From Natrialba asiatica DSM 12278 (GTDB lineage: Archaea > Halobacteriota > Halobacteria > Halobacteriales > Natrialbaceae), in contig NZ_AOIO01000022.1 of the NCBI RefSeq assembly GCF_000337555.1, positions 87,361 through 131,841 of the forward strand: DNA of 44,481 nt. The letters are read 5' to 3'. The notes beneath the pieces are model-generated. The model saw only the letters and a program-made list of their open reading frames with translations. It was not told where the DNA came from and did no database searches. Positions within the stretch are counted from its first letter, which is position 1. Each line of letters begins with the position of its first letter. Below, one piece after another: positions 16,090 to 24,416 of this stretch. The translations under genes and the position numbers were made by a program.

Positions 16090-16126
16090 AGGACAGGCCC
16101 TCACCGTCCCACCGCCCCGATGGAGT

Positions 16127-16134
16127 CTTTATAC
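16127..16134 (+). promoter_or_regulatory. TATA box of the alpha/beta hydrolase gene
   Basis: CTTTATAC, centred about 27 bp before ATG 16157, is a good haloarchaeal TATA box in a GC-rich setting. Confidence 0.65.
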
Positions 16135-16156
16135 GCTCCCCGGTCGTTCATCACCT

Positions 16157-16939
16157 ATGCAGCAGGTATCTCATCACGGCCGGAAGACGGCCTACGAGTG
16201 CACCGATCGGGGTGGTGACGGCCCAACAGTCTGTTACGTTCACGGCAGCGGCGGCACGAGAGACGTCTGGAAGTCCCAGCACCGCCTCGCCGACCGAACA
16301 CCGGTCGTCACGCTCGACCTGAGTGGCCACGGCGACTCGGGCGATGTCGACGCGAGCGGGGGGTATACGGCACTTTCGGCCTACGCCGACGACGTTATCG
16401 CCGTCGCAACTGAAACAGACAGTCAGATTCTGGTCGGGAACTCGCTCGGCGGGGCACTCGTCCTGCACGTGCTGCTCCAACGCGCCGACGAGTTCAGCCC
16501 GGCAGCCGTCGTGTTGACCGGGACGGGTGCCCGCCTCGGCGTCCTCGACGACCTGCGCGAGTGGCTCGCGAGCGACTTCGAACGCGCGATCGAGTTCCTC
16601 CACGCTCCCGATCGGCTCTTTCACGATGCCGATCCTGAACTCGTCGAGCGCTCGAAGGAGCAGATGCGCGCGTGCGGGCAGGCGATCACCCGCCGGGATT
16701 TCGAGACCTGCCACGCGTTCGACGTTCGCGCTGAACTCGGTGGGATCGACGTGCCGACGCTCGTCGTCTACGGCGAGGCCGATATGTTGACGCCGCCGCG
16801 GTATCACGAGTTCCTCGTCGACGGAATTAACGATGCTCGAGCGGTCAAGGTTGACGACGCGGCGCACCTGTCGATGCTCGAGCGACCGGCGGCGTTCAAC
16901 GACGCTGTGAGCGACTTTGTCGAGTCGGTTGCGGAGTGA
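16157..16939 (+). CDS. Alpha/beta hydrolase
   Basis: A 260-residue alpha/beta hydrolase fold enzyme. The oxyanion segment is VHGSGGT (28-34) and the nucleophile elbow is VGNSLGG with S96; D208 in VYGEADMLTP and H236 in DAAHLSML complete the triad. The LSGHGDSG motif near 55-62 is typical of the lyase/hydrolase branch that includes MenH-like and haloperoxidase-like enzymes. The substrate cannot be told from the sequence. It has its own promoter and converges with panB. Confidence 0.85.
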   Translation: MQQVSHHGRKTAYECTDRGGDGPTVCYVHGSGGTRDVWKSQHRLADRTPVVTLDLSGHGDSGDVDASGGYTALSAYADDVIAVATETDSQILVGNSLGGALVLHVLLQRADEFSPAAVVLTGTGARLGVLDDLREWLASDFERAIEFLHAPDRLFHDADPELVERSKEQMRACGQAITRRDFETCHAFDVRAELGGIDVPTLVVYGEADMLTPPRYHEFLVDGINDARAVKVDDAAHLSMLERPAAFNDAVSDFVESVAE

Positions 16940-17032
16940 CGATCTAGGGTGGGGGCGTGCTAGATAACAGTTGAGTTGCAATCCCGGTGGTTGCTGGCTG
17001 AACGGCGGCCAGACCGGGACGGAGAAAACGGA

Positions 17033-17845
17033 TTAATACAGTTCGTCGAGGTCCTCGGCCTCGTGGCTGTGTTCGTCGGCGGGGAACGCGCCGGATTCGA
17101 CCGCGGAGACGTAGTCGTCGACGGCGGATGTCATCTCCTCGCGAACGGAACCGAACTGCTCGGCGAACGACGGCGACCACTCGCTGAGCCCGATCGCGTC
17201 GTCGACGACGAGCACCTGGCCGTCACACGCCGGCCCGGCACCGATGCCGATCGTGGGAATGTCGAGTTCGGCCGTGATCTCGGCAGCCAGGTTCGACGGG
17301 ATGTGTTCGAGGACGAGCGAGAACGCGCCGGCGGCTTCGTGTTCCCGAGCGAGGCCGAGGATGCGATCGGCGGCCTCCCGGTCGGTCCCCTGTCGGGGAT
17401 AGCCGCCGTAGCGGTTGACGTGCTGGGGCGTCAGGCCGAGGTGGGCCATCACCGGAATGCCGAGTTGGACCATCTTCTCGGTGAGATCGACCGTGTGGGG
17501 CCCGCACTCGAGCTTGACCGCCTCGGCGTTTTCCTCTTTGAGCATGCGGCCGGCGTTCTCGATGCTCTCGGCGTCGTCGACGCCGAAGGAGAGGAAGGGC
17601 ATGTCGGCGACGACCAGGGCGTCGTCGGTGGCGCGCGAGACGGCCCCGACGTGGCGCGCGATATCGTCGACGGTTACCGGCAGCGTCGACTCGTGACCGA
17701 GCGAGGTGTTGCCGACGCTGTCACCGACGAGGATAACGTCGACACCGGCCTCGTCGACGAGTTCGGCCGTCGGCGCGTCGTAGGCCGTCAGCATCGTGAT
17801 CGGTTTCTCACCCGCCATCGCGGTCAAGTCCCTGACTGTGGGCAT
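17033..17845 (-). CDS. panB: 3-methyl-2-oxobutanoate hydroxymethyltransferase (ketopantoate synthesis)
   Basis: Adds a hydroxymethyl group from methylene-tetrahydrofolate (or the archaeal folate analogue) to 2-oxoisovalerate, an early step to pantothenate and CoA. The metal and substrate residues are present: D42 and S43 in VGDSVGN, D81 in VADMPF, K111 and E113 in VKLECG, H134 in AHLGLTP and catalytic E180 in VLEHIP. The 270-residue length fits the decameric PanB family. The start was set at ATG 17845; a GTG two codons earlier is in frame. It stands alone, convergent with the hydrolase and divergent from the small membrane protein gene at 17962. Confidence 0.95.
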   Translation of the reverse strand: MPTVRDLTAMAGEKPITMLTAYDAPTAELVDEAGVDVILVGDSVGNTSLGHESTLPVTVDDIARHVGAVSRATDDALVVADMPFLSFGVDDAESIENAGRMLKEENAEAVKLECGPHTVDLTEKMVQLGIPVMAHLGLTPQHVNRYGGYPRQGTDREAADRILGLAREHEAAGAFSLVLEHIPSNLAAEITAELDIPTIGIGAGPACDGQVLVVDDAIGLSEWSPSFAEQFGSVREEMTSAVDDYVSAVESGAFPADEHSHEAEDLDELY

Positions 17846-17931
17846 AGTCACGTGTTGGCGTTCGAGTAGTAAACAGCACCGTTCTTCACCGACGCCCGCA
17901 CTGGTGGCGGTTGAGCGAGTGACCCGCGACG

Positions 17932-17937
17932 CTTAAG
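17932..17937 (+). promoter_or_regulatory. TATA-like box of the DUF5822-like gene
   Basis: CTTAAG is centred about 27 bp before the GTG at 17962. It is a common haloarchaeal form of the TATA box. Confidence 0.5.
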
Positions 17938-17961
17938 AGGACTGGGTCGGGAGTCTGAACC

Positions 17962-18195
17962 GTGCCAGAACCCGTCGAAACGACCGCACCCGAGGGCGTC
18001 GACTACGGGTGGGTGATGCAGGTTACCTTCGTCGTTACGATCATCGCCGGTTCGCCGCTCGTCGCGCTCCTCTCGACGACCGCCGAACTGCCGACGTGGG
18101 GTTCGCGGGCCGAGTTCGCGATCCGCGTCGGGGCAGTCATCTGGCTGTTCGTCGCGGTGGGCGTCTTTGTCTACGCAAAGCGAGCACAGCGCTGA
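17962..18195 (+). CDS. Small two-helix membrane protein, DUF5822-like
   Basis: A 77-residue protein with an acidic N-terminus (MPEPVETTAPEGVDYGWVM) and two hydrophobic helices at about 18-40 and 52-72, ending in a short basic tail (KRAQR). It resembles a conserved haloarchaeal family I know as DUF5822, although that name is from memory. The start is GTG, placed by the TATA-like box 27 bp upstream and the typical PVE...DYGW opening. Function unknown. Confidence 0.7.
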   Translation: MPEPVETTAPEGVDYGWVMQVTFVVTIIAGSPLVALLSTTAELPTWGSRAEFAIRVGAVIWLFVAVGVFVYAKRAQR

Positions 18196-18249
18196 CGGCT
18201 TCGGAACGCTGGATCCAGCCGCCAGGTGAACTCGAACTGGGTCGTAGAC

Positions 18250-18798
18250 TTAGACGCCGGACGGTCCATCGCCGACGTACTCGAAGTCGACGCCGGCTCG
18301 CCGTGCCGTCCGTTCGTCCCGCTCGGAGTCGCCGACGAAGACCGCCCGCTCGGGCTCAACACCGAGTTCACCGATGGCGGTGAGCAGCGGTTCGGGATCG
18401 GGTTTCTGGGTGGCGACCGTATCGCGGCCGACGACGACATCGACCGCCGGTGTGAGGCCGTGTTTTGCGAGTGCGTGTCGGCAGGCGGCCTCGCAGTTGA
18501 GCGAGCAGACGCCGACCGGGACGGATCGGGCTTCGAGGTCGGCCGCAAACGAGAGTCGCGGTGCGGTCCGTGCGCCCGTTCGTTCGTGGCTGGCGATCGT
18601 CTCCTCGACCGCTTCGAGGAGGCCCGCCTCGGCTGCGCCCTCGAGCATCGCCCAGAGATCATCACCGGGCGGCTCGGTGGCTGCGTCGTCGTACACTGCA
18701 CGAACGTCGGAAGCGACGACATCCCAGTCGACATCGAGATCGACGAGCGTTCCGTCCAGGTCGTAGACGATCGCATCGTACCCGTTCAGAGCGGTCAC
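18250..18798 (-). CDS. HAD superfamily phosphatase
   Basis: A 182-residue haloacid dehalogenase-fold hydrolase. Motif I is YDLDGTLVD (nucleophile D13, acid D15), motif II is VCSLNC with the conserved serine, motif III is QKPDPEP and motif IV is FVGDSERDERTA. The helical insert between motifs I and II is typical of C1-cap phosphoglycolate phosphatase-like enzymes. The substrate is uncertain; phosphoglycolate is one candidate, and the oxygenase side reaction of RuBisCO would make it, but that link is inference. The start is GTG 18798. It lies 50 bp downstream of the Bat-like regulator gene on the same strand. Confidence 0.85.
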   Translation of the reverse strand: MTALNGYDAIVYDLDGTLVDLDVDWDVVASDVRAVYDDAATEPPGDDLWAMLEGAAEAGLLEAVEETIASHERTGARTAPRLSFAADLEARSVPVGVCSLNCEAACRHALAKHGLTPAVDVVVGRDTVATQKPDPEPLLTAIGELGVEPERAVFVGDSERDERTARRAGVDFEYVGDGPSGV

Positions 18799-18848
18799 GT
18801 GCCACAGTAGAAGCCGCCGACGAATATACTGTGTGCTCCGTGACCCCG

Positions 18849-19589
18849 CTACTCCATCGCGACCTCGCCCGTCGGATCGTCGAGTTGTTCGCCCGCAAGA
18901 ACGCGGTTCGCCCGTCGGAGCCGTTCCGAGAGCGCCTGGTGTGAAATGTCGAGTTCACACGCGAGTTCTTCGAGCGAGATTTCGCGGGGAACGTCGTAGT
19001 AGCCCTGGCGGTAGGCTTCGGCGATGGCTTCCCGTTGCGGGTCGGTCAGCGAGGCCGTGGTCTCGATTTCGTCGTCGCCGGCCTCGACCAGTCGCTGGAC
19101 GTCGACGCGGACGGACTCGTCCTGTGATTCGATCGCAGCGACCGCGTCCGAGAGGTCCTCTCGCTCGGGAAAGAGGAGCCGCAACGTCCACCGATTGTCG
19201 GTTATCTGGGCGTCGAGAACGGCCCCGTCGCCCTCGTAGATGGAACTGCAGACCGACCGCACCCCTTCGCCGTACCGAAGTTGGTAGAACCAGTCGGTCG
19301 GTTCCGCGTTCGCTTCGGCCGTTTCGGTCACCTCGCTCGTCGCATCTGCTCCCGCATCTCCAGCCGAACTCGCGAGTAGGTGCGTGTACGCTGCGACCGT
19401 CGAATCCGCCTCGAGCGCCGTCTCGAGTTCGTCCCTGTCGACGCCCGAGAACCAGACGAACGGAACCGTTCGTGCGGGTCCCTCGGCGATGACGCTCTCG
19501 ACGCGAACGGAGACGGTCGATAGCTGGTCGACCGTTTCTCCGAGCGCGAACTCGTCGACTGGCAGGGAGATAACGGCAATAGTCGTCAT
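18849..19589 (-). CDS. HTH_10 (bacterio-opsin activator-like) transcriptional regulator
   Basis: A 246-residue regulator. The N-terminal two thirds form a Bat-type sensor/GAF-like region (strands VSVRVESVIAEG, TVPFVWFSGV), and residues about 180-235 form the HTH_10 domain: LTDPQREAI, YRQGYYDVPREISLEELA, then ELDISHQALSERLRRA (recognition helix). This is one of the many Bat-family paralogues in haloarchaea, and the exact target is unknown. No PAS domain is present, so it belongs to the short class. It precedes the HAD phosphatase on the same strand, 50 bp apart, and may be co-transcribed with it. Confidence 0.85.
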   Translation of the reverse strand: MTTIAVISLPVDEFALGETVDQLSTVSVRVESVIAEGPARTVPFVWFSGVDRDELETALEADSTVAAYTHLLASSAGDAGADATSEVTETAEANAEPTDWFYQLRYGEGVRSVCSSIYEGDGAVLDAQITDNRWTLRLLFPEREDLSDAVAAIESQDESVRVDVQRLVEAGDDEIETTASLTDPQREAIAEAYRQGYYDVPREISLEELACELDISHQALSERLRRANRVLAGEQLDDPTGEVAME

Positions 19590-19925
19590 CGGAATCTCAC
19601 CCCGACCGAACCGTCCGGCCTTCCGCCGGAAAGCGTGATGCTCTCCACATTCCGACGGGTCGGTTGGCGAACGACACCGCGGTCGTAGGAGACGTTGAGT
19701 TTGAGGGGAAACATCTCAGGTCCTCCCGATCGCGACAGCAGGTGCGATACGTGGCCACCGCTCAACGCGCTTGTGAGCGGTCCGACGCGCTCGCTCGTAA
19801 TCGCCCTGGCCGGATCGCGCTAGTGCGAAAGAGGTCGCCTTGTCGGTTGATGGCCCGGCCTTTGTGTTCCAGCGGTTTAAATGGGGGATCGAGTACTACG
19901 ATAGCACCGCGTCGCGGCGACCGCG
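19590..19925. other. 336-bp intergenic region, no convincing gene
   Basis: This lies between two genes on the minus strand. It contains a GTTTAAAT palindrome-like element near 19875 and should hold the promoter of the Bat-like regulator, but no clear TATA box sits 27 bp before that gene. A short plus-strand reading frame (19664-19951) has no recognisable features. No tRNA or other structured RNA was seen. Confidence 0.4.
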
Positions 19926-21197
19926 TTATCCCAGTCTCGCAAACCGGTTGAGGGCGTACACCGTTCGCAGGATATCGACGCTTCGACCGCGATCGAAAAC
20001 GAGTTCATCCGTCTCGAGGACGTGCTCGACGGTATCGCGGGAGGCGTGTTCCGGCGCGGCCGCGATACCGGTTCCGTTCTCGGCGGCCCATCGCATGACC
20101 CGCAGGTCGCTCTTCGAGTCGCCCATCACGAGCGCGAACGGGTCCGTGACATCGAGCACGTCCAGCGCGCGTCCGACGCCGACGACCTTGTTTAGTTCGA
20201 GGCTCCCGATTTCGGCCGCATCGGCCTCGTAATAGGCTACGTCGATCCGTTCGAGGATCCGTTCGAGTTCGTCCGGCACGGCGACGGCCTCCAGGTCGGG
20301 ATAGCCGCCCTCGCTCTCGAGGACGGCCCTGATCTCGGGGTCCTGAGCGGCGTAAAAGGTGCGCGTCCAGTCCGTGATCGGTTGTCCGTCGAGTTCGTGG
20401 TCGCCGTCGGCGCCCGTCGACGCGAAAATCGTGGCAACTGCGTCCGAGAGCAGATCGAGCAGATAAACCAGCGCCTCGTCGATGATCTCGCGTGCGTTCG
20501 ACGACCCGGTCTCGTAGTTCGGCTTCATCGTGACGTTGAACTCGTTGCCCTGCAAGTGACAGCCCCGCCGGAGGTCTTCGGACGCCTCGGGGAGCACGCG
20601 CGAGCGCACGTCGTCGAATATGTTCCGTATCTCGGCGTCTAGGTCCTCGTAGAGCAGTTGCTTCGTCTCCGCGCCGTGGCCCGGGGTGAAGACGCCCGTT
20701 CCGGCCTCGTAGACGATCGAGAGGTTACCCGAGTGAACGATTTCGCTGCCGAGCCCCTGGATGGCAAACCCCTTGACGTTCTCTAAGGTCTGGCCCGTGC
20801 AGATGACGATGGGAACGCCGGCCTCGTGGAACTCGGTTAGCACGTGAAGCGTTTCGCGGGGGATTTCGTTATCCGTCCCGCCCGCCGACCGCAGCGTTTC
20901 GTCGACGTCCAGGACGAGGACGTTTACGTCACGGCCGTACTTGGCTTCGAGATCGAGCGCGGTAAAGGCCTGCTCGCGAGTCGCCCGCGCGACGATTTCC
21001 GCAAAGGTCTCTCCAGCCGCGAAGTCGCCGCGAATCTCGTCCTTTCGCGCCTCGAGTTCATCGCTTGCATCTTGCCAGTGCTCGAGTGCGACTCGCGAGT
21101 CGACCGCGGGGAAGACGTCGACGAACTCCTGGTACTCTCGAAGCGTCTCCGTCTCGTACTCGTCGTAAAGCCGATAGACGAGGTCGTATCGTTCCAT
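19926..21197 (-). CDS. HAD superfamily hydrolase with long helical N-terminal extension
   Basis: A 423-residue protein. The first 85 residues are a charged, helical extension (YDEYETETLREYQEF and onward), followed by HAD motif I LVLDVDETL (D97, D99), motif II VICTGQTLEN (T in place of S), a large C2-type cap from about 150 to 330, a lysine in LELNKVVGVGRAL, and motif IV VMGDSKSDLRVM. It therefore belongs to the Cof-like/sucrose-phosphatase-like branch that acts on sugar phosphates, but the substrate is unknown. The extension is unusual for HAD enzymes yet appears to be part of the same frame. It is divergent from gfcR with a 167-bp gap, and a link to sugar phosphate metabolism is possible. 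Confidence 0.8.
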   Translation of the reverse strand: MERYDLVYRLYDEYETETLREYQEFVDVFPAVDSRVALEHWQDASDELEARKDEIRGDFAAGETFAEIVARATREQAFTALDLEAKYGRDVNVLVLDVDETLRSAGGTDNEIPRETLHVLTEFHEAGVPIVICTGQTLENVKGFAIQGLGSEIVHSGNLSIVYEAGTGVFTPGHGAETKQLLYEDLDAEIRNIFDDVRSRVLPEASEDLRRGCHLQGNEFNVTMKPNYETGSSNAREIIDEALVYLLDLLSDAVATIFASTGADGDHELDGQPITDWTRTFYAAQDPEIRAVLESEGGYPDLEAVAVPDELERILERIDVAYYEADAAEIGSLELNKVVGVGRALDVLDVTDPFALVMGDSKSDLRVMRWAAENGTGIAAAPEHASRDTVEHVLETDELVFDRGRSVDILRTVYALNRFARLG

Positions 21198-21333
21198 GGT
21201 ACGTAGAGCCAGTGGCAGGGAGATAATCGTTTTCCGTCACGTGGCAGTACTTGACGGTGATCGGCCCGAACGGACCCGGCCGGCAAGTCAACTACACGTC
21301 ATGTTCGCGGCTCATTTCTCGTCGGACGACACG

Positions 21334-21342
21334 ACTATAAAA
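21334..21342 (+). promoter_or_regulatory. TATA box of gfcR
   Basis: CTATAAAAA is centred about 27 bp before ATG 21365. It is among the best TATA boxes in the window. Confidence 0.7.
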
Positions 21343-21364
21343 ACCGCGTCCGAAGGAACGACAT

Positions 21365-22039
21365 ATGAAGAACGTCGACGATCTCATCGAGAGCGCGGCT
21401 GAACTCGCAGCCCGCGGCCTCTCAAAGGGCGAAATCGCGGACGAACTGAACGTCTCTCGCGAGACGGCGAGCTGGCTCGTCGAGCGAAGCGACGCGACGA
21501 CCCAGTCCGAAGGGCGGCCAGCACAGTCGGCACCGACGGGCGCGGACGCGACGACGGGAAACGGCAACCGCCCGCAGGACATCCACGTCGACTGGGCTGC
21601 CATCGGCCGCGACAGCAAGCGCATGAGCCACGTCGCCGCCGCAATGGCCGATCTGTTGGCCAAACACGGCGATGACGTCGATCTCACCATCGGCATCGAA
21701 AAGGCCGGCGGCCCCATCGCGACGCTCGTCGCACGTGAACTCGAGACCGACCTCGGGACCTACACGCCGGCAAAACACCAGTGGGAGGAAGGCGACATCG
21801 AGGATCTCGGCGGGACCTTCTCCCGGAATTTTGCCGGCATCCGTGACCGGGAATGTTACATCGTCGACGACACCATAACCAGCGGCACGACGATGCGGGA
21901 GACGATCGAGGCGATCCGCGCCGACGGCGGTGAGCCGCTTGCCTGCGTCGTCCTCGCGGACAAACAGGGTCTCGAGGAGATCGATGGCGTCCCAGTCTAC
22001 TCGCTCGTCCAGGTCATCAGTGTCGGGAAGGACGACTGA
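21365..22039 (+). CDS. gfcR: GfcR, transcriptional regulator of sugar catabolism (HTH plus phosphoribosyltransferase-like domain)
   Basis: A 224-residue regulator. Residues about 5-45 are a helix-turn-helix (LSKGEIADELNVSRETASWL), then a 25-residue flexible linker, then a type I phosphoribosyltransferase fold from about 75. The PRPP loop is kept: CYIVDDTITSGTTMRET, with the two acidic residues and TSGTT phosphate loop. The family is annotated as orotate phosphoribosyltransferase-like, and the Haloferax volcanii member GfcR controls glycolytic and sugar-catabolic genes. A phosphorylated metabolite is the expected ligand. It has a strong TATA box and diverges from the large HAD hydrolase gene. 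Confidence 0.9.
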   Translation: MKNVDDLIESAAELAARGLSKGEIADELNVSRETASWLVERSDATTQSEGRPAQSAPTGADATTGNGNRPQDIHVDWAAIGRDSKRMSHVAAAMADLLAKHGDDVDLTIGIEKAGGPIATLVARELETDLGTYTPAKHQWEEGDIEDLGGTFSRNFAGIRDRECYIVDDTITSGTTMRETIEAIRADGGEPLACVVLADKQGLEEIDGVPVYSLVQVISVGKDD

Positions 22040-22628
22040 GACGGTCCGACGGAACTAGTTGAAGATCGGTCGCTCGAACCCGGTCGTCTCCAACGGCGAC
22101 AGCCGGACTGTTGGCACCGAGTTCGAGATGAGTTCTGTCCGGCCGCATGAACGGATCATCGTCAATTTGGGGCAGACAGGACGCCGTCAGGCATCTCGGA
22201 CGTGGTCGCGTTCGCAGCCGACCGAACACCCGTCCCGGCGCTTCGGATCGAGTGCTGATCGTGACCGGCTGTGCGACTATCATCACCGAAAGCGTATCCC
22301 GGTACCGGACTCTCGTGGTCGCCGCCGATGTCGGGATCCGAGTCGATACCGACCCGAGTAGTCTCGCAAAACACCGCTCGGGGCGTTCAGGAACCGCAAG
22401 CGTCTATCGGGTACGTAACTGGCGTCTGAGAGATGTGAACTCGGCGTCCGTGTGCGATTTCGGGAGTATGCATACCTTCAGAGGTACGAATTCGAGTGCC
22501 GTGTTATCACATATTTTTTACATATATAGTTTCGGGGAATTTAAACGACATTTGTCACTCTTCGCGAACCTAATAGGTGGCACATTCTCTTGGGGAACGG
22601 CGTCCGGGTATGGACCGAGGGTACGATA
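22040..22628. other. 589-bp non-coding region between gfcR and the lipoprotein gene
   Basis: No reading frame in this stretch looks like a protein; the longest (22147-22629) has random composition. It contains a perfect 10-bp palindrome GTATGCATAC at 22466-22475 and a sharp AT-rich block at 22507-22550 (including ATATTTTTTACATATATAG) that is the likely promoter of the lipoprotein gene, with a long leader. A decayed gene cannot be excluded. Confidence 0.45.
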
Positions 22629-22964
22629 ATGACCGATCGATGTACTCGGCGACGGTTGATCGCAGTCAGTGGTACCGTATGTGCGGCTGCACTCGCAGGC
22701 TGTGGCGAGACCGGGGGAGACCCGGAGAATGGGACGGATGACGGGGCGACCGACGGCGGAACCGGCGACGAAAATGGGATGGGCGATGAGAACGGGACGG
22801 GTGACGAGAACGGCATGGGTAACGAGACGAACGGCGAGGAGAACGGCATGGGGAATGAAACGGACGGCGAGGAGAACGGAAACGAAACGGACGGAATGGA
22901 CGGTGAGAACAATACCAGCGAGGAGAACGGTATGGACAACGAGACGAGCGACGAGGATATGTAA
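22629..22964 (+). CDS. Small Tat lipoprotein with tandem acidic N-glycosylation-sequon repeats
   Basis: A 111-residue protein. The signal peptide has the twin-arginine run RRR (7-9) and a lipobox LAGC with lipidated C25, so the mature chain is anchored to the outer face of the membrane. The mature 86 residues are made of only a few amino acids (D, E, G, N, T, M) in repeats of about 10 residues such as GDENGMGDENG. They carry seven N-x-T sequons at N34, N55, N65, N76, N85, N94 and N104. Haloarchaea glycosylate such sites on surface proteins through AglB. No folded domain is visible, so it is likely a flexible, glycosylated, negatively charged surface polymer. ATG 22629 is chosen because the Tat signal starts there. 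Function unknown. Confidence 0.75.
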   Translation: MTDRCTRRRLIAVSGTVCAAALAGCGETGGDPENGTDDGATDGGTGDENGMGDENGTGDENGMGNETNGEENGMGNETDGEENGNETDGMDGENNTSEENGMDNETSDEDM

Positions 22965-23200
22965 CTAGCCGTTGGAGACCGCTTTCGGAAGCGAGATCGT
23001 CTCGCCTCACCGGCCGACCGGAGGCGGTATCCGCTCGTCACTTCGTTTCAAACTGCGATGTCACTGCCGTATTGGGACGCGTACACGCCACGCGGAAACG
23101 TATCCGCGGCTGATATTGATCGAAAACCGTTCCACAACCGATAGCGACCGAAACCGCGAGACGGGGCTGTCCAGCCGCGATACGGAGAGAAGCGTCTCCG

Positions 23201-24283
23201 TCACTCGAGTTCGAGTAGCAGGCTCTCACAGAGTGCGTCCGGGCCCGCCGTGTCGAGGAGCCGGCGCTGTTTGCTCGCGCCGCTTTCGCGCTCGTAGACC
23301 CGCTTGATGCCGTCGATGCCGAGTCGGTCGCACTCGCGGTCGACGACTTCGCCGAGGGAGACGGTGCCGTCGAGGTCGCGATCGATGAACGATGCCTCGT
23401 GTCCGTAGCGCAGCGCGCGCCACTTGTTTTCGTCTAAGAGTTCGCGGCGGTGGCGGGAGTTGGGGGTGCCGTCCTCGTACTCCTCGGCCAGTGCCTCGAC
23501 GAGGGCGTGAGCGTACTCGACGAACGCCATCACGATATCCGGGTCGGCCTGGCCGTCGGGCGTTCGGAGTTCGACGGTGCCGTGTTCCGTGTGCGGGCGG
23601 ACGTCGTACCAGAGTTCGCCGCGGTCGTTGATCGAGTCGGTCGCGAGCATGCGGCGTTCGAAGCGGTCGAAGGCGTCGAAGTCCTCGAAGTAGGTCGGCA
23701 TGCCGGTGTTGGGGAGTCCTTCGAAGAGCTTCGCGCGGGCGGACTGGAGGCCGGTGTCGAAGCCGTCCCAGTACGGCGAGTTCGCCGAGAGCGCGAGCAT
23801 GATCGGGACGTACCACCGCAGTTCGTTGGCGATCCAGACGGCCTTATCGGCGTCGTCGACGCCGACGTGGACGTGAACGCCGGCGGTCGTATTGCGGTGT
23901 TGTGGGTACTGGATGCGATCGAGTTGGGCTCGATAGCGGGGTTTCTCCGCGTGTTCGAGTTCGCGCCACTTCGCGAGCGGGTGCAAGCCGGCGGCGGCGA
24001 TCCGGAAGCCGTGGCGCTCGGCGTGATCGACGAGTGCGCGGCGGATTTCGAGCAGCGCCTCCCGCGCGTTTGCGGGGTCCTCGATGAGCGGCGTCTGGGT
24101 TTCGATGACGAACTTGAACAGTTCGTGGTCGAGTCGATCGGCGAGGATTTCGGGGGGGTCGCGTTCGTAGACGAGTTCGTCGGTGCCGCTCGTGGGCCGA
24201 CCGCGCTCGTCGACGACGAAACACTCCTCTTCGATCCCCAGTGTGCCCATACGCGTAAACGAATCAGGCGACCCGCGTTCCAT
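23201..24283 (-). CDS. gshA: Glutamate-cysteine ligase (gamma-glutamylcysteine synthesis)
   Basis: Makes gamma-glutamylcysteine from glutamate, cysteine and ATP. Haloarchaea use this dipeptide in place of glutathione, and GshA was identified in Halobacterium. The 360-residue protein belongs to the GCS2/COG2170 family: N-terminal [13 protein letters not shown] with the metal-binding [32 protein letters not shown] with paired histidines, [25 protein letters not shown] and [10 protein letters not shown] near the end. The start ATG 24283 gives the usual short GS-x(3)-FT lead before MGTLG. It is upstream of nothing obvious: the acyl-CoA synthetase gene ends 133 bp before its start. Confidence 0.9.
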   Translation of the reverse strand: MERGSPDSFTRMGTLGIEEECFVVDERGRPTSGTDELVYERDPPEILADRLDHELFKFVIETQTPLIEDPANAREALLEIRRALVDHAERHGFRIAAAGLHPLAKWRELEHAEKPRYRAQLDRIQYPQHRNTTAGVHVHVGVDDADKAVWIANELRWYVPIMLALSANSPYWDGFDTGLQSARAKLFEGLPNTGMPTYFEDFDAFDRFERRMLATDSINDRGELWYDVRPHTEHGTVELRTPDGQADPDIVMAFVEYAHALVEALAEEYEDGTPNSRHRRELLDENKWRALRYGHEASFIDRDLDGTVSLGEVVDRECDRLGIDGIKRVYERESGASKQRRLLDTAGPDALCESLLLELE

Positions 24284-24416
24284 CGTGGAGTCCTTTTAGC
24301 CCCGGCAGTAAATACGGTTTGGAGTTGGTCGCAGACGTATCAACGCGGACTATCCTCATTTTTGAGTGAGTGTTTTGGACACAGAATACGGACGAGGTTG
24401 CAGCAGTTAGTGGCCC

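Noticed and set aside
19664-19951. A 95-residue plus-strand frame overlapping the end of the large HAD gene
   Set aside because: Basic, serine- and arginine-rich product typical of an off-frame reading of GC-rich DNA; it overlaps a confident gene.
22147-22629. A 160-residue plus-strand reading frame upstream of the lipoprotein gene
   Set aside because: Composition is basic and random, unlike the acidic haloarchaeal proteins around it. It runs through the AT-rich promoter block and shows no family feature.
22690-22940. Repeats in the lipoprotein gene considered as a CRISPR or satellite array
   Set aside because: The repeats are in frame, imperfect, about 30 bp without unique spacers, and encode a continuous acidic protein with a Tat signal, so they are coding repeats.
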